In this document: positions 1 to 10,811 of the stretch, in pieces
Layout of the letters: every line of letters starts with the position of its first letter
Numbering within the stretch: position 1 is the first letter of the stretch
Assembly: GCA_963920765.1 (NCBI GenBank)
Contig: OY987246.1
Span: forward strand, 4,962,501-5,026,500
Source of the DNA: Ulota crispa
Taxonomy: Eukaryota > Streptophyta > Bryopsida > Orthotrichales > Orthotrichaceae
Length of the DNA: 64,000 bases
Direction: 5' to 3'
Program-made: the position numbers and the translations under genes
Notes under the pieces: generated by a model
What the model saw: the letters and a program-made list of their open reading frames with translations, nothing else
Databases searched by the model: none
What the model was told of the DNA's origin: nothing

Positions 1-905
1 AGTGACATTAGCTCTCTAAAAACCGACTGTAAACAACTTGAAGAGAATTTAGTTGCAAAATCGAACAGTCATGAAGAAACTCGCTTTGAGATGGAATTGG
101 ACTTTTGGATGGAGATTGAGTCCTGGGAGAGAGTTATGAAGAGAAACTGAAGAGGTTTAAATCCGAATTAAAGAAAATAAACGCAACTCTTCGGCGAAGG
201 AAAAGTAGGTTACAAAATTTAGTAAAAACGCCGTATGGATATCAAACTACTGTCCGCAAGAGGAAAGACCTGTCCTCTTTGGTGCCGAAAGGAGGGCAAG
301 CAAAACGGATGTTGCAATTAGCACGATCTGTCATCTAGCCAGCTACATCATCTCAAGTTCAATCCTTAAATCATGAAAGAGGATCTCGACAACATCTGTG
401 TGGGGATAAAAAAACGCAGGCTGCAACTGGAAAGGTGCTTGCCACTTTATTGTCAAAAACTGAAGTCACGTCATTATGCAAGTCTGAAAAGTTGGCCTCG
501 GTTGGCATTGGCATAGCTAACAAGTATTTAGACAAAATAGACTAGAAAGTTGGGCCAAACGAAATTTGTGAGACTATGGATTGCAACGGCATTCCACAAA
601 GAGCGTATGCTGCTGTATACAAGAAGTTCAAGTTGGCTACTCGAGCTGCTGGGCGTGGCCTACGAGTTGGTTGTCTTCCCAATCCTCACCAAGTATCAAT
701 TGCAAGATCACTTTTGAATTTGAAGCTGAACGAATACGTTGGTGTCTACTACTCTGTTGTTAACACAACATAATTCACACCATCCAAAAAATCAATAACC
801 AAGGATCCTATTAAAGTTTCCTTGAATGAATTCAATTCCATCTTTGTCGATGTTGAACAAGTGCAGCGAACTATGGTGGAGCTCTACAATATAACGCCTA
901 CAAGT
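1..905 (+). pseudogene. 5' part of a transposase-like gene, decayed
   Basis: Plus-strand coding remains with two recognisable blocks. The first (about 1-330) is a lysine- and glutamate-rich stretch of coiled-coil character containing LKRFKSELKKINATL. The second (about 430-770) reads KLASVGIGIANKYLDKID, then GIPQRAYAAVYKKFK and GLRVGCLPNPHQVSI, and continues after a stop as VSLNEFNSIFVDVEQVQ to about 900. At least three stops or frame changes interrupt the reading, so it cannot be expressed as one protein. It is on the same strand as the better preserved block at 1829-4031 and probably supplied its N-terminal region, with a roughly 900-bp intron or insertion between. The family is not recognised with certainty. 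The window begins inside the feature, so the true 5' end is not visible. Confidence 0.5.
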
Positions 906-1024
906 AAACACTAAACGCTTATTTCCTAAGTATTGCTTGTTTGGTCAAAATATCCAATGCAGATCTTGCAATTTGTCTCTCGTTAGGAAATGTTGAGTCA
1001 AGACATATAGTGAATAACCTATTA

Positions 1025-1165
1025 AGGTAGCGTGTTCTAAAATGGTTCACGCTCTAAAATGGTTCACCTTCTCAAATGTCATGAGTTTGTACGTGTTATT
1101 TTTTCATAGGTTTCAACAATTAGTGTCCGTTTGAGGAGGTGAACCGTTTTAGAGATCTATTACCT
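1025..1165. repeat. Small inverted-repeat element
   Basis: The left arm, AGGTAGCGTGTTCTAAAATG with GGTTCAC beyond it, is matched by an inverted arm ending near 1165 (GTGAACCGTTTTAGAGATC, then TTACCT). The left end follows a TA dinucleotide, as in the AGGTAG-ended families found elsewhere in the window. The right boundary is uncertain, because the sequence after it (CTTTCCACTTCAAAATTTC) also occurs inside the element at 47706-48031. It probably lies in the large intron or gap of the transposase-like gene. Confidence 0.4.
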
Positions 1166-1828
1166 TTCCACTTCAAAATTTCATAACTAATTCCAAAAAG
1201 CTTCAGAATTACCTTTTTCTGATGTTTTTTTGGGTACTGTCGACTGATCTAATAATTAGTGTCAACTGATCTATTTGAGTTTAGGAACTCCTGGTAGCAA
1301 ATTGACCTAAATGCACATTCGTGCATTGACACTTTAGTGAATTTGAACTTTGATTTTGTTTATTTTGAATACTCACAATTTAAATGGTAGAGATTCAAGA
1401 ATACTAATGAAGCTATGTTTCGTGTTGGGCTTTCTATTTTAAACTATTTTAAAGTGGATAGGTTATTTAAATTCAAAACTATCCATCCATTAGCAGTTAT
1501 CAGTAGAAGTCAAAACAATCCATTCCATTATTGATGATCCTCATCACAAGGTCCTCCTTTAATACATGAACGTTAAGCATTCAATAAAGGTCAATTTTTA
1601 TAAATGATTTAGATTTATTCTGGTTGTAGCATATCATAGTTCACCAACATGAGGCGAGAATAGAGAATGACCAGTCTCTTGATTAGGCAGGTCCATAACT
1701 CCAACTATTTTCAATTTATTAAACCAAGAAAAGTATAATATAAAATATAAGTTGTTCAGAATACCTTGAAATACTAAATCCTGATCGTGTACATTGGATC
1801 TTAATAGAATTGGGTAGCCAACCCTTGA

Positions 1829-4031
1829 TTTTTTGTCCTGAAGCTGGACGAGGCGGAGATTGTTCACGGTCAAAAGATGGAGAGAGTATCAATTACTCTA
1901 ATGAATAGAGCGTTGGACAAGAATCTGCTTCCAAATAGCGAAGAATATTTCTCAGTGCAATCAGAAAGAGAAATCTGGCCAATAGCTAGTTTTCAGGTAC
2001 CATGTGAATCTCATGAAATCTTAAAATGGGTTTTTGATCAGACAAAAATCCCAACATTGATCAAAGCTCAAGAAGAAGGAAAACTACTCAATGTCCCTGG
2101 CATTGGATCATTTCCAGTTGAATGGCATTTGGCGGCAGATATGAAGACAATAAAGTGTGTCTACGGTTTAGGTCAAGGTGCCAATTCAAAGTTCTCATGT
2201 ATCTACTGCAACCAGGAGCGAACCAAATCAACCATTGGAACAATTCAAAATGCCCATGCACTGATGAACGAGAGATCAAAACACTCTTGGAAGGAAGGAC
2301 TCTTCTCTAAGTCAGTTTCAGCCAAACCACTTTCAGGTGCAGCCACGTTGAGCAGATGGAGACCAATATTCCAGATCCCATTGGATCGAGTTCATATTTG
2401 CACACTCCATGGCCTTAAGAGGATCGTGGAGAAGATTGTGCATCTACATTTTATTCACATCTGGACAATTCGAGATGAAGGTTTGAGGAAGGCCGCTACT
2501 AAAGAAATGGAAATAACTATTTCAGAAACTGGCGCCCATGGTGGAAACGTGATAATATTCAAGGACGAGGAGTTGTCAGGAAAGGCAAATAACGTGCCCA
2601 ACAAACCATCTTTTAGTGGTGCACATGCATTAAAACTTTTCAAGGAAGATCCGAAATCAACAACAGTACCACCAAAAAAAAGGTACATCGATGTTGTGAA
2701 TGCCGAGAAAAACAACCTGAGAAGAGGACAAGCTAAGAGAGACAAGATTGAGATGTGGCGAGCTCTAGATGCTGTGCGTCCATACTTTACTGGTCTGCGA
2801 CTCATGGAGGGACAATCTACCGAGGATTTCAAAGAAAAAATTGATGCATGGAGGCGTCTCTCTCTGAAGTGCTTTGGAGAATACCAGGTGACACATTACA
2901 TGGTGAGTTATAGTTGCTAATCCTTTTAAAATTCCTACTTATGAACTTCTAATTTTTGAACTTTTGAGCTTGTGAGAATAACTGGAGGGTAATGTGAGAG
3001 TGCTGATTGGTCCATATAAAAGCCCTGAATATCCCAATCATGTTTGGAATATTGCATATTTAGAGTTGGACATATTTTTAGCATCGACCAATCTACTTCT
3101 TAGCTTTTTCAGATCAGTTGTAGGTTTTGGCATACATTCCCTTAAGGTAGTCTGCTCTAAAACCGTCACTTTAAGGGCTAGTCTGCTTTCTTGTTGTCTA
3201 TCCAAGACTTGAAGCTTTTTTTGTCTATTTTTTAGACGAAGAGAAATGGATGCTAAACGTAACTCAAGTTTTTCTTGTTTTTTGAAGCATTATTGAATTG
3301 TTCATGAATTTCAAAGTTTTTTATAGTAGATATTTTTTTGTGACTCTAGGTCTCCCATAAAGCGTTTCCTTGCAACTTGTGAAGAGATCAAGCGAATAGA
3401 GGAGTATGATTGGCTCTTGTAAAAGAATACACCTTTTCTTCTATGACTTGAAAGGGTTCATTCAAAGACCACTTCATATCCATTTACAACCTACTTGTGA
3501 GGCATGAGCTATCACTTCTTTTGAATTCTTGGTTCATTTTAAAGCAGAAGTTTTATGAATCAAAACACATTTGTTGATGTAAGATTGATGAATTAAGATC
3601 CTTTTGAAAGACCTAAAGAAATACTAATATATTGTTTGCTTTTGATTCAGCATGCAATAGTTTGCCATGCATCCTTCTTTTTGGAACAATATGGCTCCTT
3701 GGCTGTGTGGAGTTGTCAAGGCATGGAGAAGAGCCATCACACTGCCAAGGCAGCATATCAACGCCATACACAGCATTCCGGAGGGAAATCAAAGATGAGC
3801 CCTCTAATCCAAACCTATCAACACTGGTACCGCATTATCGCACACCGTTTCCGAAACAATGAAGCTGCAATTAATAATGCTGAATTTGGGACCTTGAAAG
3901 ATGCAAAAGCAATTGCTACAAGGCGTGAGGCTTCTTTAAATTCATTAGCTCTAGCGCATAGCGCCATATGGCGTGCCAAATGTATTCAAGTTGGAAGCAA
4001 GTGGGTTCCCAATCCTCAAGAGCCATCATAG
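1829..4031 (+). CDS. Transposase-like protein, C-terminal two exons
   Basis: Exon 1 is open from 1829 (first ATG 1877) to 2902; the intron 2903-3650 begins GTGAGT and ends TTCAG; exon 2 runs 3651-4031 to a TAG. The splice is phase 0 and gives about 475 residues. Visible motifs: KLDEAEIVHGQKMERVS at the start, a CxxC pair (FSCIYCNQE), DRVHICTLHGLKRIVEK, and GMEKSHHTAK in exon 2. The acidic residues in LDE, DRVH and MEKSH are spaced as expected for an RNase H-like DDE catalytic core. That assignment is inference; I cannot name the superfamily, and a domesticated host gene is the alternative. The 3' two thirds are uninterrupted although the 5' part (1-905) is broken. No terminal inverted repeats were found around it, so it is not shown to be mobile. 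A TA-flanked miniature element starts 190 bp downstream. Confidence 0.6.
3141..3200. repeat. Solo end of an AGGTAG-type element
   Basis: Within the intron of the transposase-like gene, TTAAGGTAGTCTGCTCTAAA followed by ACCGTCAC resembles the left end of the element at 1025. No partner end was found nearby, so it is a remnant or a chance likeness. Confidence 0.25.
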
Positions 4032-4221
4032 AGGTTCACAAAGAATTTACCTGCTTTGGGTGTGCAGCTGCTTGCTTCTTATAGTCGATCTTTGGTTATT
4101 GGTGAACGTGCACACTGACATGCAAACAAGTAATCCCAGTAACCACGAAGCACGTCGTGACCTCCAGTGAGCACCTTCGTGGCTGTGACAGTGAGTTTGC
4201 CCGCTTAAGATGCTTGATATA

Positions 4222-4694
4222 AGGTAGCAGCACTCAGAAGCGTCAAATTAAGGATTTTGGAGTAGGAAAACCAATTGATGAAACCAATTGATGAACTTTG
4301 ACAATAATATTGTCAATTTAGGAAGAGAAAACCAAAAATATTGACATCAATTTCAAAGTTCCAATTGCAAGCATTTAGACACAAAGATTTTTCAAAGTCC
4401 AAAATCACTAAAAGTGTATAGTTGTGTGTAAGAGATGCTAAAAACAATGCTTAATGGCTCTTAAATAGTGAGATGAGGCATTCAAAATTATCATTTTGGT
4501 CACCCAAAACCACCACTTTATTACCCATAACTATCACTTCATCACCCATAAGCATCACTTCATCACCCATAAACATCACTTCATCGCCCACAACCATCAC
4601 TTTGTCACCCATAACGATTTGATTTAATATTTATCATCCCTAACATCGTCTGATGAGGCCCATGGGGACATGACGAAGATGGGTGTTGCTTCCT
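4222..4694. mobile_element. TA-flanked AGGTAGCAGC miniature element with internal minisatellite
   Basis: The left end AGGTAGCAGCACTCAGAAGC is preceded by TA (4220-4221). The right end (GATGGGTGTTGCTTCCT) is followed by TA (4695-4696). The ends are imperfect inverted repeats. Interior sequence matches, in reverse orientation, the elements at 8145-9528 and 11600-11973, including a phrase of the type ATTTTTCAAAGTCCAAAATC and the block around CCCATGGGGACA. It is non-autonomous, with no coding capacity. Confidence 0.7.
4496..4616. repeat. 21-bp minisatellite inside the 4222-4694 element
   Basis: About six imperfect copies of a 21-bp unit containing CACCCATAAGCATCACTTCAT. The same motif appears on the other strand with fewer copies in the related elements near 9205-9265 and 11648-11715, so the array expanded or contracted within the element family. 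Confidence 0.8.
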
Positions 4695-4933
4695 TATATG
4701 CTTAATTCAAGGACTGATGTTACAAATGTCAGAATCTGGCCAATACTCTCAAGTCTAGGTTGAGTCTAGGCTCCATTCTAAAGCACGATGCTACATTCTG
4801 AACTACATTCTGGTCAGCCACATTTTGAAACCAGTCCTTGCACTAATAAACCATCGAGGCATCTTGCCACATCCTCAATCTTCAAACCTAGAAGGAAACT
4901 TCCTTGGTACCCTTGCAAACGTCTTCCCAAAAT

Positions 4934-6526
4934 CTAAAATCTTGCAATAAAACAGAGCACCTTGGGGGGTAGCACACGATCGACAATACAATTCCTTTCA
5001 TTTCTAGTGTTAATTTCCTCTGGTGACCCATCACTCATAATGTACATCTGATATGAATCAGAGAGAACTGGCCCAACTTGAGTACTGAATTCTTGTCTCA
5101 CATCGTATAGTGACCAAGTGAGGCCAACCTCAACCTCTGTTCTGTAATCATCCATTTCGCAGTGCACAGTCACCATAGTCACCTGCTCATATTGGTCCAT
5201 TGACTCGTACACATCCTTTGATACCATCTTGCTCCTGTTGTATACAAAATTGACATACAACGTGGATCTACCGATGTGATACTTGAACATGATAGAAGGC
5301 CGATGCACCACTGTTTTTATTACATCTGCTCCATACGTAACTTTTTCGTCCCATCCGTCATCCATTAACGATGAGCACAAGTCATCACTCAAATTTTTGA
5401 AAAAAAAACATGGTTGGCGTCCTGTGTATGTTGTCTCCTGCTGCCGAGAACAGATCAAAAAAAACTCTGATTGGCATAAACCATGATAAGTGGGTTTGTT
5501 TGCTACCTGTATTTGGCCTCATTGCAGTCCAAAAATCAGATATGAGTTTGGCTCGAAATGCCTCGCTTGTTGTCATGTCTGGTAGAGGCCACTCTGTAGA
5601 GTAAAAAGGGGGAAGTGGAATTGGTACCATTCGGCCATATTGTTGCCCAGCACGTCGAGGTATATACTGCGCATTATAAAAGAAGACATTGTCCTCTAAT
5701 AGTTCTGTGTGTGTCTGAAATCCACGAGTAAGCTCACTAATCTCTGCATGAACTGCAACTATGACCCCAAGTATGCTCCGAGGGTCAATCCAGTCTTCAC
5801 AAGCAGAAGGATAAAGATCTGCAAAATTGCACGAAGTAAGAAATCAACTGAAAAATCTGAATTAATCAACTTACAGCAATGCTAGTCGGAGCCATATGAT
5901 TATCTGAGTTCAATTAATGTAGAATGATCATCTACAACGAGCTATATCAGTCTTCATTTGGATGATGCTATTTTGTGAGCATAAAATTGTGAACCCATGA
6001 GCTGTGAGCTAGGATTTTACGAGCAAGAACTAATTTTGAGCTCAAAATTAGTGAAAAAACTTAATAAACAACAAATTTTCAAGAGATAAACATTTGTAAT
6101 GCACAATTATAAGGTCCTCTGTACACATTTATACGTGAAGTTTAATAATTTTAACAAAAAATCTAGGCTCACAGCTCATGGATCCTCGCTCACAATTTAG
6201 CATTCCCCGTCTTCATTCTAGATCAAGCAACTTAAAACAATTACAAAGGGGAAGAACTCACAATTTGAGCCATCTAATTGTCAATCCAAATCCAATTGGC
6301 GCCTCATATATGCATGCTGAACAAGCACTGAAGTAACTTTTCCAGCTCGAATCCTAAATTGTAGAATCTTAGCTTTATAGCTTCCTCTGACATTACTTCC
6401 TCCATGTCTCATAGCATCTTTGGCATGACCTCCTCTTGTCCCTGGCTGAAACATCACCCAAGAATTGACCTCTAATTTAAGAGGGTCTTCTTCTCTTTCC
6501 AGAAATACAGCCTGAACTTCACTCAT
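4934..6526 (-). pseudogene. Unrecognised two-exon gene, possible BAH-like domains, frame break
   Basis: Exon 1 (6526 down to about 6263) starts MSEVQAVFLEREEDPLKLEV and ends at a GTGAGT donor. Exon 2 starts near 5820 after a good pyrimidine-rich acceptor ending TTGCAG, and continues LYPSACEDWIDPRSILGVIV in frame. Exon 1 has WVMFQPG and YKAKILQFRIRAGKVTSVLV, and exon 2 has DPRSILGVIVAVHAEISELT. Together these recall the order of a BAH domain (chromatin reader), but this is only a fold-level impression. Inside exon 2 the frame changes at a run of nine A bases (plus strand 5400-5408). Downstream of it the second frame is open for about 155 residues to the stop at 4934, with MMDDGWDEK-like acidic and beta-rich sequence. 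The break may be a real mutation, a sequencing slip, or an unseen intron. The intron carries an inverted-repeat element (5959-6208). Function unknown. Confidence 0.5.
5959..6208. mobile_element. 250-bp inverted-repeat element with 9-bp target duplication
   Basis: It is flanked by perfect 9-bp direct repeats GTCTTCATT at 5950-5958 and 6209-6217. Long terminal inverted repeats share GGATGCTATTTTGTGAGC-like and CCATGAGCTGTGAGC blocks. The target size fits Mutator-like elements (an 8-bp hAT reading is less likely). It lies within the intron of the gene at 4934-6526. Confidence 0.8.
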
Positions 6527-7502
6527 TGTAAAAATCCCTCAAACAAAATAGAAACATGAAAAAGCTCTCAAAGCCTCAGAAAAAACTCACAATGCATCTC
6601 ACGGTTGCGGTCACAGAACCCTCACAAAAAGCTTATGAAACGCTCACATGATACAACAAGCTTATGAATTTGAACACCGCTGTCCAAAGCACCGCAACTT
6701 GGAGATTGAAACCCTAAATTACTTTGGTTTCTATTTGGCCTTGGAGAGACCTGATGGAGGAGGAATCACGGCTGCTTGCAAAAGAAAACGATTGCAGCAA
6801 ACCCTCACCAAAAACTTGCTTCACAGAAACCTCACAAAAAGCGCGCCAATCAAAGAGACATTTCCCGCGCATCCTCTGTCCATAACTATTCAACGGCCTC
6901 TTTCCTATCATTGGCAGCAGCTCCTTGTACAATCAGCGTTGTCCAATCGTCCAGCCTGGCTCTGCTGTTCTGGCACATTTGAGGGCAACGGGTAGGGCTT
7001 CTGCATGCATCGGGCAGGTCTTGAATCGCGAGGCCTTCCTTAGGCCTCATTGTATTTCTAATGCCACCAGTACATAATACCGGTGATAAAATTCCAGAAA
7101 AGCCTCAGATGTCCATAATCGCGAAGATTTCATGCTTTCCCTAAACCGCTATAAATCCCGAAAGCCACGCCTTTTTTTTCTTGTAATTTCGTAATCCAGC
7201 ACTCTTTCAAACCTGCCAGAAGGGCTGCCACATAGGCTCAGTGTGTAAAAATGCAGTGTAGTGCAAACACACAGGTTTTAGAGCACTTCAAAAACCGGTA
7301 CTTGCTAATTCATAAGAACAAGTGAGAATGGACCTTTAGGTCTCCTTTACATTACAGGCTAGGTGAGAAGTTGTCAAGAAAATCTCTTGTAGGCCATCGT
7401 TTGTTTTTGAAACGTTGGCTTTTGGAGGTAATGACCTTTGGTTGTAATCTAAAATGAGAAGGGGTCATGAAATTGAGTTTTATCTTTTTAGCATATTTTA
7501 TA

Positions 7503-7507
<5 letters not shown>
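6527..7507. other. Upstream region of the 4934-6526 gene, no other gene seen
   Basis: About 1 kb 5' of the minus-strand gene; it should hold its promoter. The segment 6560-6860 repeats short phrases such as CTCACAAAAAGC and CCCTCACAAAAA, which produce open frames on both strands with no protein character. Nothing else is supported. Confidence 0.35.

Positions 7508-7556
<49 letters not shown>
7508..7556. repeat. (AT)n microsatellite
   Basis: An uninterrupted AT dinucleotide run of nearly 50 bp. It is bounded by TTTTAAT and ATTAAAAATAT, which form an inverted repeat around it. Confidence 0.95.
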
Positions 7557-7562
<6 letters not shown>

Positions 7563-7843
7563 TATAAAAATGATTAGTTGTAAGTAACTTGGCCAAATGG
7601 TCCCCTAGAATTATAGTTAGGCCCACCTTTTTTATGAGTCCAACTTTAATTTTGAGGGACTTAGAAATTGTGCACTTTCATTCACATTGGGGACATTGAA
7701 TAGTTTTATTTACCTCATTTTTTCTTTTTCTTATCCTTTGGAAGAGAATTTCCAGTATAAAATGACATTATTTGGTCTTCTCAATTTCTATAATTTCCAT
7801 TGACTGAAATTTTGCTCTTCTTGACTTCTCACCAAGGCCTTAA

Positions 7844-8067
7844 CCCCTAAACGGCCCGAAAGCCCTTGGCGGCCATATGTACGGTCATGTATATAGACGT
7901 ATTTGAGTTGCTAAGAGGGCTTTCCAAATTTTATTATGCACTCACCATCATACAATCCTTCAATATGTATAATTGTAACACTTAATTTCCAGCTCATTCA
8001 ATCTTTTGAATACTGGTTGCGACGGTATTTGGTACCGTACCCCTAATGCCCAAGGTCCCTCTAGGGG
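7844..8067. mobile_element. TTAA-flanked CCCCTA...AGGGG miniature element, copy 1
   Basis: TTAA at 7840-7843 and at 8068-8071 flank a 224-bp element. It begins CCCCTAAACGGCCCG and ends CCCTCTAGGGG. The inverted similarity is strong for about six bases and then patchy. TTAA target sites with CCC...GGG ends are the signature of the piggyBac superfamily. The same pattern recurs at 10272, 48095 and 49189, and the 48095 copy has an empty-site control. No coding capacity. Confidence 0.65.
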
Positions 8068-8144
8068 TTAATAACTCTAACAATTTGATTGTGGAAGGAG
8101 GGTGAAAAAGATCCGCTTTTTCACAATTAAGGATAACATACATA

Positions 8145-9528
8145 AGGTAGCAGCATCCATAAGCATTGTGTCCCCATGGCCGTCACTTAATAGTGGTAGG
8201 GAGGGAGATGCAAGCTGAGGGTTCTCATTTGTGGCAAAAAAAAAGTCCTTTTTTGAGTACAAAATAGAGTGTTTTTGTGTTCCCGATGAGAATTCTCCCT
8301 CTTCTCAATGAGGGTTCCAAATTCCAAAAGTTGGCCACCCTAATTTATGCCATTCTAAGACACTTGAAAAAACAAAAAAACAAAAAAAAAAGATTTAACT
8401 TAGAGAAATCAATGTCCAAAAATTTTAGTCGTTCAGGAGCACATTGTGTTCCCGATGAGAATTCTCCCCCTTCTCAATGAGAGTTTCAAATTCCAAAAGT
8501 TGACCACCCTAGCTTATGTCATTCTAAAACACTTAAGTAAAGATAAAACTAAAAAAAATGATTTAACTTAGAGAAATCAATCCCCAAAAAGGGCCAAAAA
8601 TTGTAGTCATCTAGGAGCACATTGTGTTTCCAATGAGAATTCTCTCTCTCCTCAATGAGAGTTCCAAATTCCAAAGGTTAACCACCCTAGTTTATGCCAT
8701 TCTAAGGCACTTAAGTAAAGAAAAAAACTAAAAAAAATGATTTAACTTAAAGAAATCAATCCCCAAAAAGGGCCAAAAATTGTAGTCATTCAGGAGCACA
8801 TAAAAGTCTTTTTCTCCAAAATATAAATTACATTCATAAAAAAATTCTTTCAAAATGTAATCATCCCAATTTTCTAATAATGATGCCAAAAGATTGTGCC
8901 CATATTATGAGTCTACATATCAATTCAAGAGTCCTTTTTAGCAAGAAAAAAGCATTGTGACAGTTTTAGGAACTATGTTCAAAAGTCCTTTTCTCTTATC
9001 ACATTAGAGATATATACTTTATTTTGGTGGAAATTGGATCATCAACAAGTCTACTTTCTAAATGTGAGTCCTTTATCTCTTAAAGACTTCATTTTTCAAT
9101 GAAACTAAATCCATTTGCTAAAAAAACCCTTCATTTTTACCCTTGTCACTTTACATAGTAGTCACCCTTAGCTTGCATCCTCCCACGGCTAATTAATAAA
9201 AAAATAAATGGTTGTGGATGACAAAATGATGGTTATGGGTGAGGAATGATGGTTGTGGGTGACTAGCATGACGATTTTGAGTACCCATCTCACTATTTAA
9301 GAACCAACAAGCCTTGCTTTTAGCATCTCTTAATCATGGTTCCTACAATTTCAGGGATTTTGGACTTTGAAAAATCTTTGTGAACAAATGCTTGCAGTTG
9401 AAACCTTGAAATTGATACCAATATTTTTAGTTTCCACTTCCTAACTTACAGTATTTTTTTCAAAGTTAGTCCATTGTTCTACCTACTCCAAAACCCTTAT
9501 TTCCACGCGCTTATAGGTGCGCCTACCT
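8145..9528. mobile_element. 1.4-kb TA-flanked AGGTAGCAGC element
   Basis: TA at 8143-8144 and 9529-9530. The left end is AGGTAGCAGCATCCATAAGC; the right end reads GCTTATAGGTGCGCCTACCT. The terminal inverted repeats are about 20 bp. It is related to the elements at 4222-4694 and 11600-11973 and shares terminal sequence, but not interior, with the 314-bp elements at 12877 and 19053. It contains a three-unit tandem repeat and no convincing coding sequence. It is probably non-autonomous. Confidence 0.7.
8276..8801. repeat. Three tandem units of about 169-180 bp
   Basis: Units start at 8276, 8445 and 8622, each with a TGTGTT start, GATGAGAATTCTC or AATGAGAATTCTC, and TTCAGGAGCACA-type ends. Units 2 and 3 are the closest pair. 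They lie inside the 8145-9528 element and differ from each other by point changes and A-run length. Confidence 0.85.
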
Positions 9529-9530
9529 TA

Positions 9531-10271
9531 TCTGCTCCCATGTTGGAGTTGATTCTAGTGGAACCCAGGAAGGGAAAAAAAGTGACCAAGGTTCCCAAAT
9601 GCATATGTGAATTTAAAATTCCCAAATTCAATATCCTAATGGTAGAATTTCATACTCTTGCGTTTTTGGCAAATTGAAATATTAGCGGATTTTTTCCACC
9701 CTGGCCCCACAAACTAGGTGTGAGAGTTATTAGGTCTAGCATGAGATGGAGTCATTGGAGTGTCCGCCTGTCATGAGTGTGACACCCTGTCTGTACAAAA
9801 TTCGAGGAAGACTTAGTTTTATCTCTTGCCGAGATATTCTGTTCATAGCTGTACTTTCATTTTCACTCAGCTATGATGAAGTTTACTCACATATAGAAAA
9901 GTTACTTTTTAACTTGGTTGAAGTCCAAAAATAACAGTTGAAAGTTATAATGTGCACGACACTTATCACTAACAATTATTGTTGCAATAAGAAATACTAA
10001 AACACAACACATGTATCCATCCATTACTTGAAAACCAATTTCAGTAGTAAGAAGAATAAAATATAGGCTTCATTTTGATGGAATTTAGTTGTTGATAGCT
10101 TTTTCTTTTGACAAACAAAACCTAAGCTTCATCTTGATGAATTTTGACTTCTGATAGTTTTTTTTGATGAAGCAATACACTAGCCACTAAATTTGGAAGT
10201 TGTTGGTTGTAAGCATCATGCAACATATGCAAAAGTTGAATGAGATTAAGGTCAAATGATAATTTTATTAA
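9531..10271. other. Intergenic, no gene recognised
   Basis: AT-rich sequence. The stretch 9560-9720 (CCCAAATTCAATATCCTAAT and TTTTTCCACCCTGGCC) has a diverged second copy at about 11480-11610, so it belongs to a dispersed repeat flanking the TA-type elements. Near 10070-10160, two diverged copies of a phrase meaning CTTCAT..TTGATG..ATTT occur. Short open frames here show no protein features. Confidence 0.35.
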
Positions 10272-10811
10272 CCCCTAAGCGCACAATCGACCATTTTCTA
10301 GTCGCTGCCCGTTTTTCACGGGTTGCCCGAGATGAATAAAAAAACTTTTTAAAAAAATTTAATTTTTTTCAAAAAGAAAATCAAGTCTACTTTCCAACTC
10401 AACTTGAATCATGTCAATCCAAGTTAAACTCCATCAAGGAGAGTTTTTCTACAACAATCACTTCAATATTTGCTAGTGTTGTAAAATTTACTATTACGGG
10501 AAACTAATGATGTTGTCTCCTTTGAAAATATTGCATTTTTGAAGTTTATGATAGAATGTCTATTTTTAGCCAATCACACCAAATTTTAAAATCTATGAAT
10601 TAAATTGGTAATTTTAATGAATATTAAATGGTAAATGCTTCTAAATTCATTAAATAAAAATCTAAGACTTTTTTTGAATGTTTGACTATATGGATAATTA
10701 CTAAACATCATGATTCTTGTATTCTCTTTTTAAGCAAACTTCATCAAAATTACATAAGTATTATTTTATAATGCATTTATGTTTTGCCCTTATCCCTTGG
10801 GAGTTTAGGGG
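10272..10811. mobile_element. TTAA-type miniature element, copy 2
   Basis: TTAA at 10268-10271 precedes CCCCTAAGCGCAC. The far end is GGGAGTTTAGGGG followed by TTAC, a one-base change from TTAA. The length is 540 bp. The ends match the other members of the TTAA/CCCCTA family; the interior is AT-rich and non-coding. Confidence 0.6.

Noticed and set aside
2455-2832. 125-codon minus-strand open frame opposite the transposase-like exon
   Set aside because: It is antisense to a well supported exon with consistent motifs; no independent evidence.
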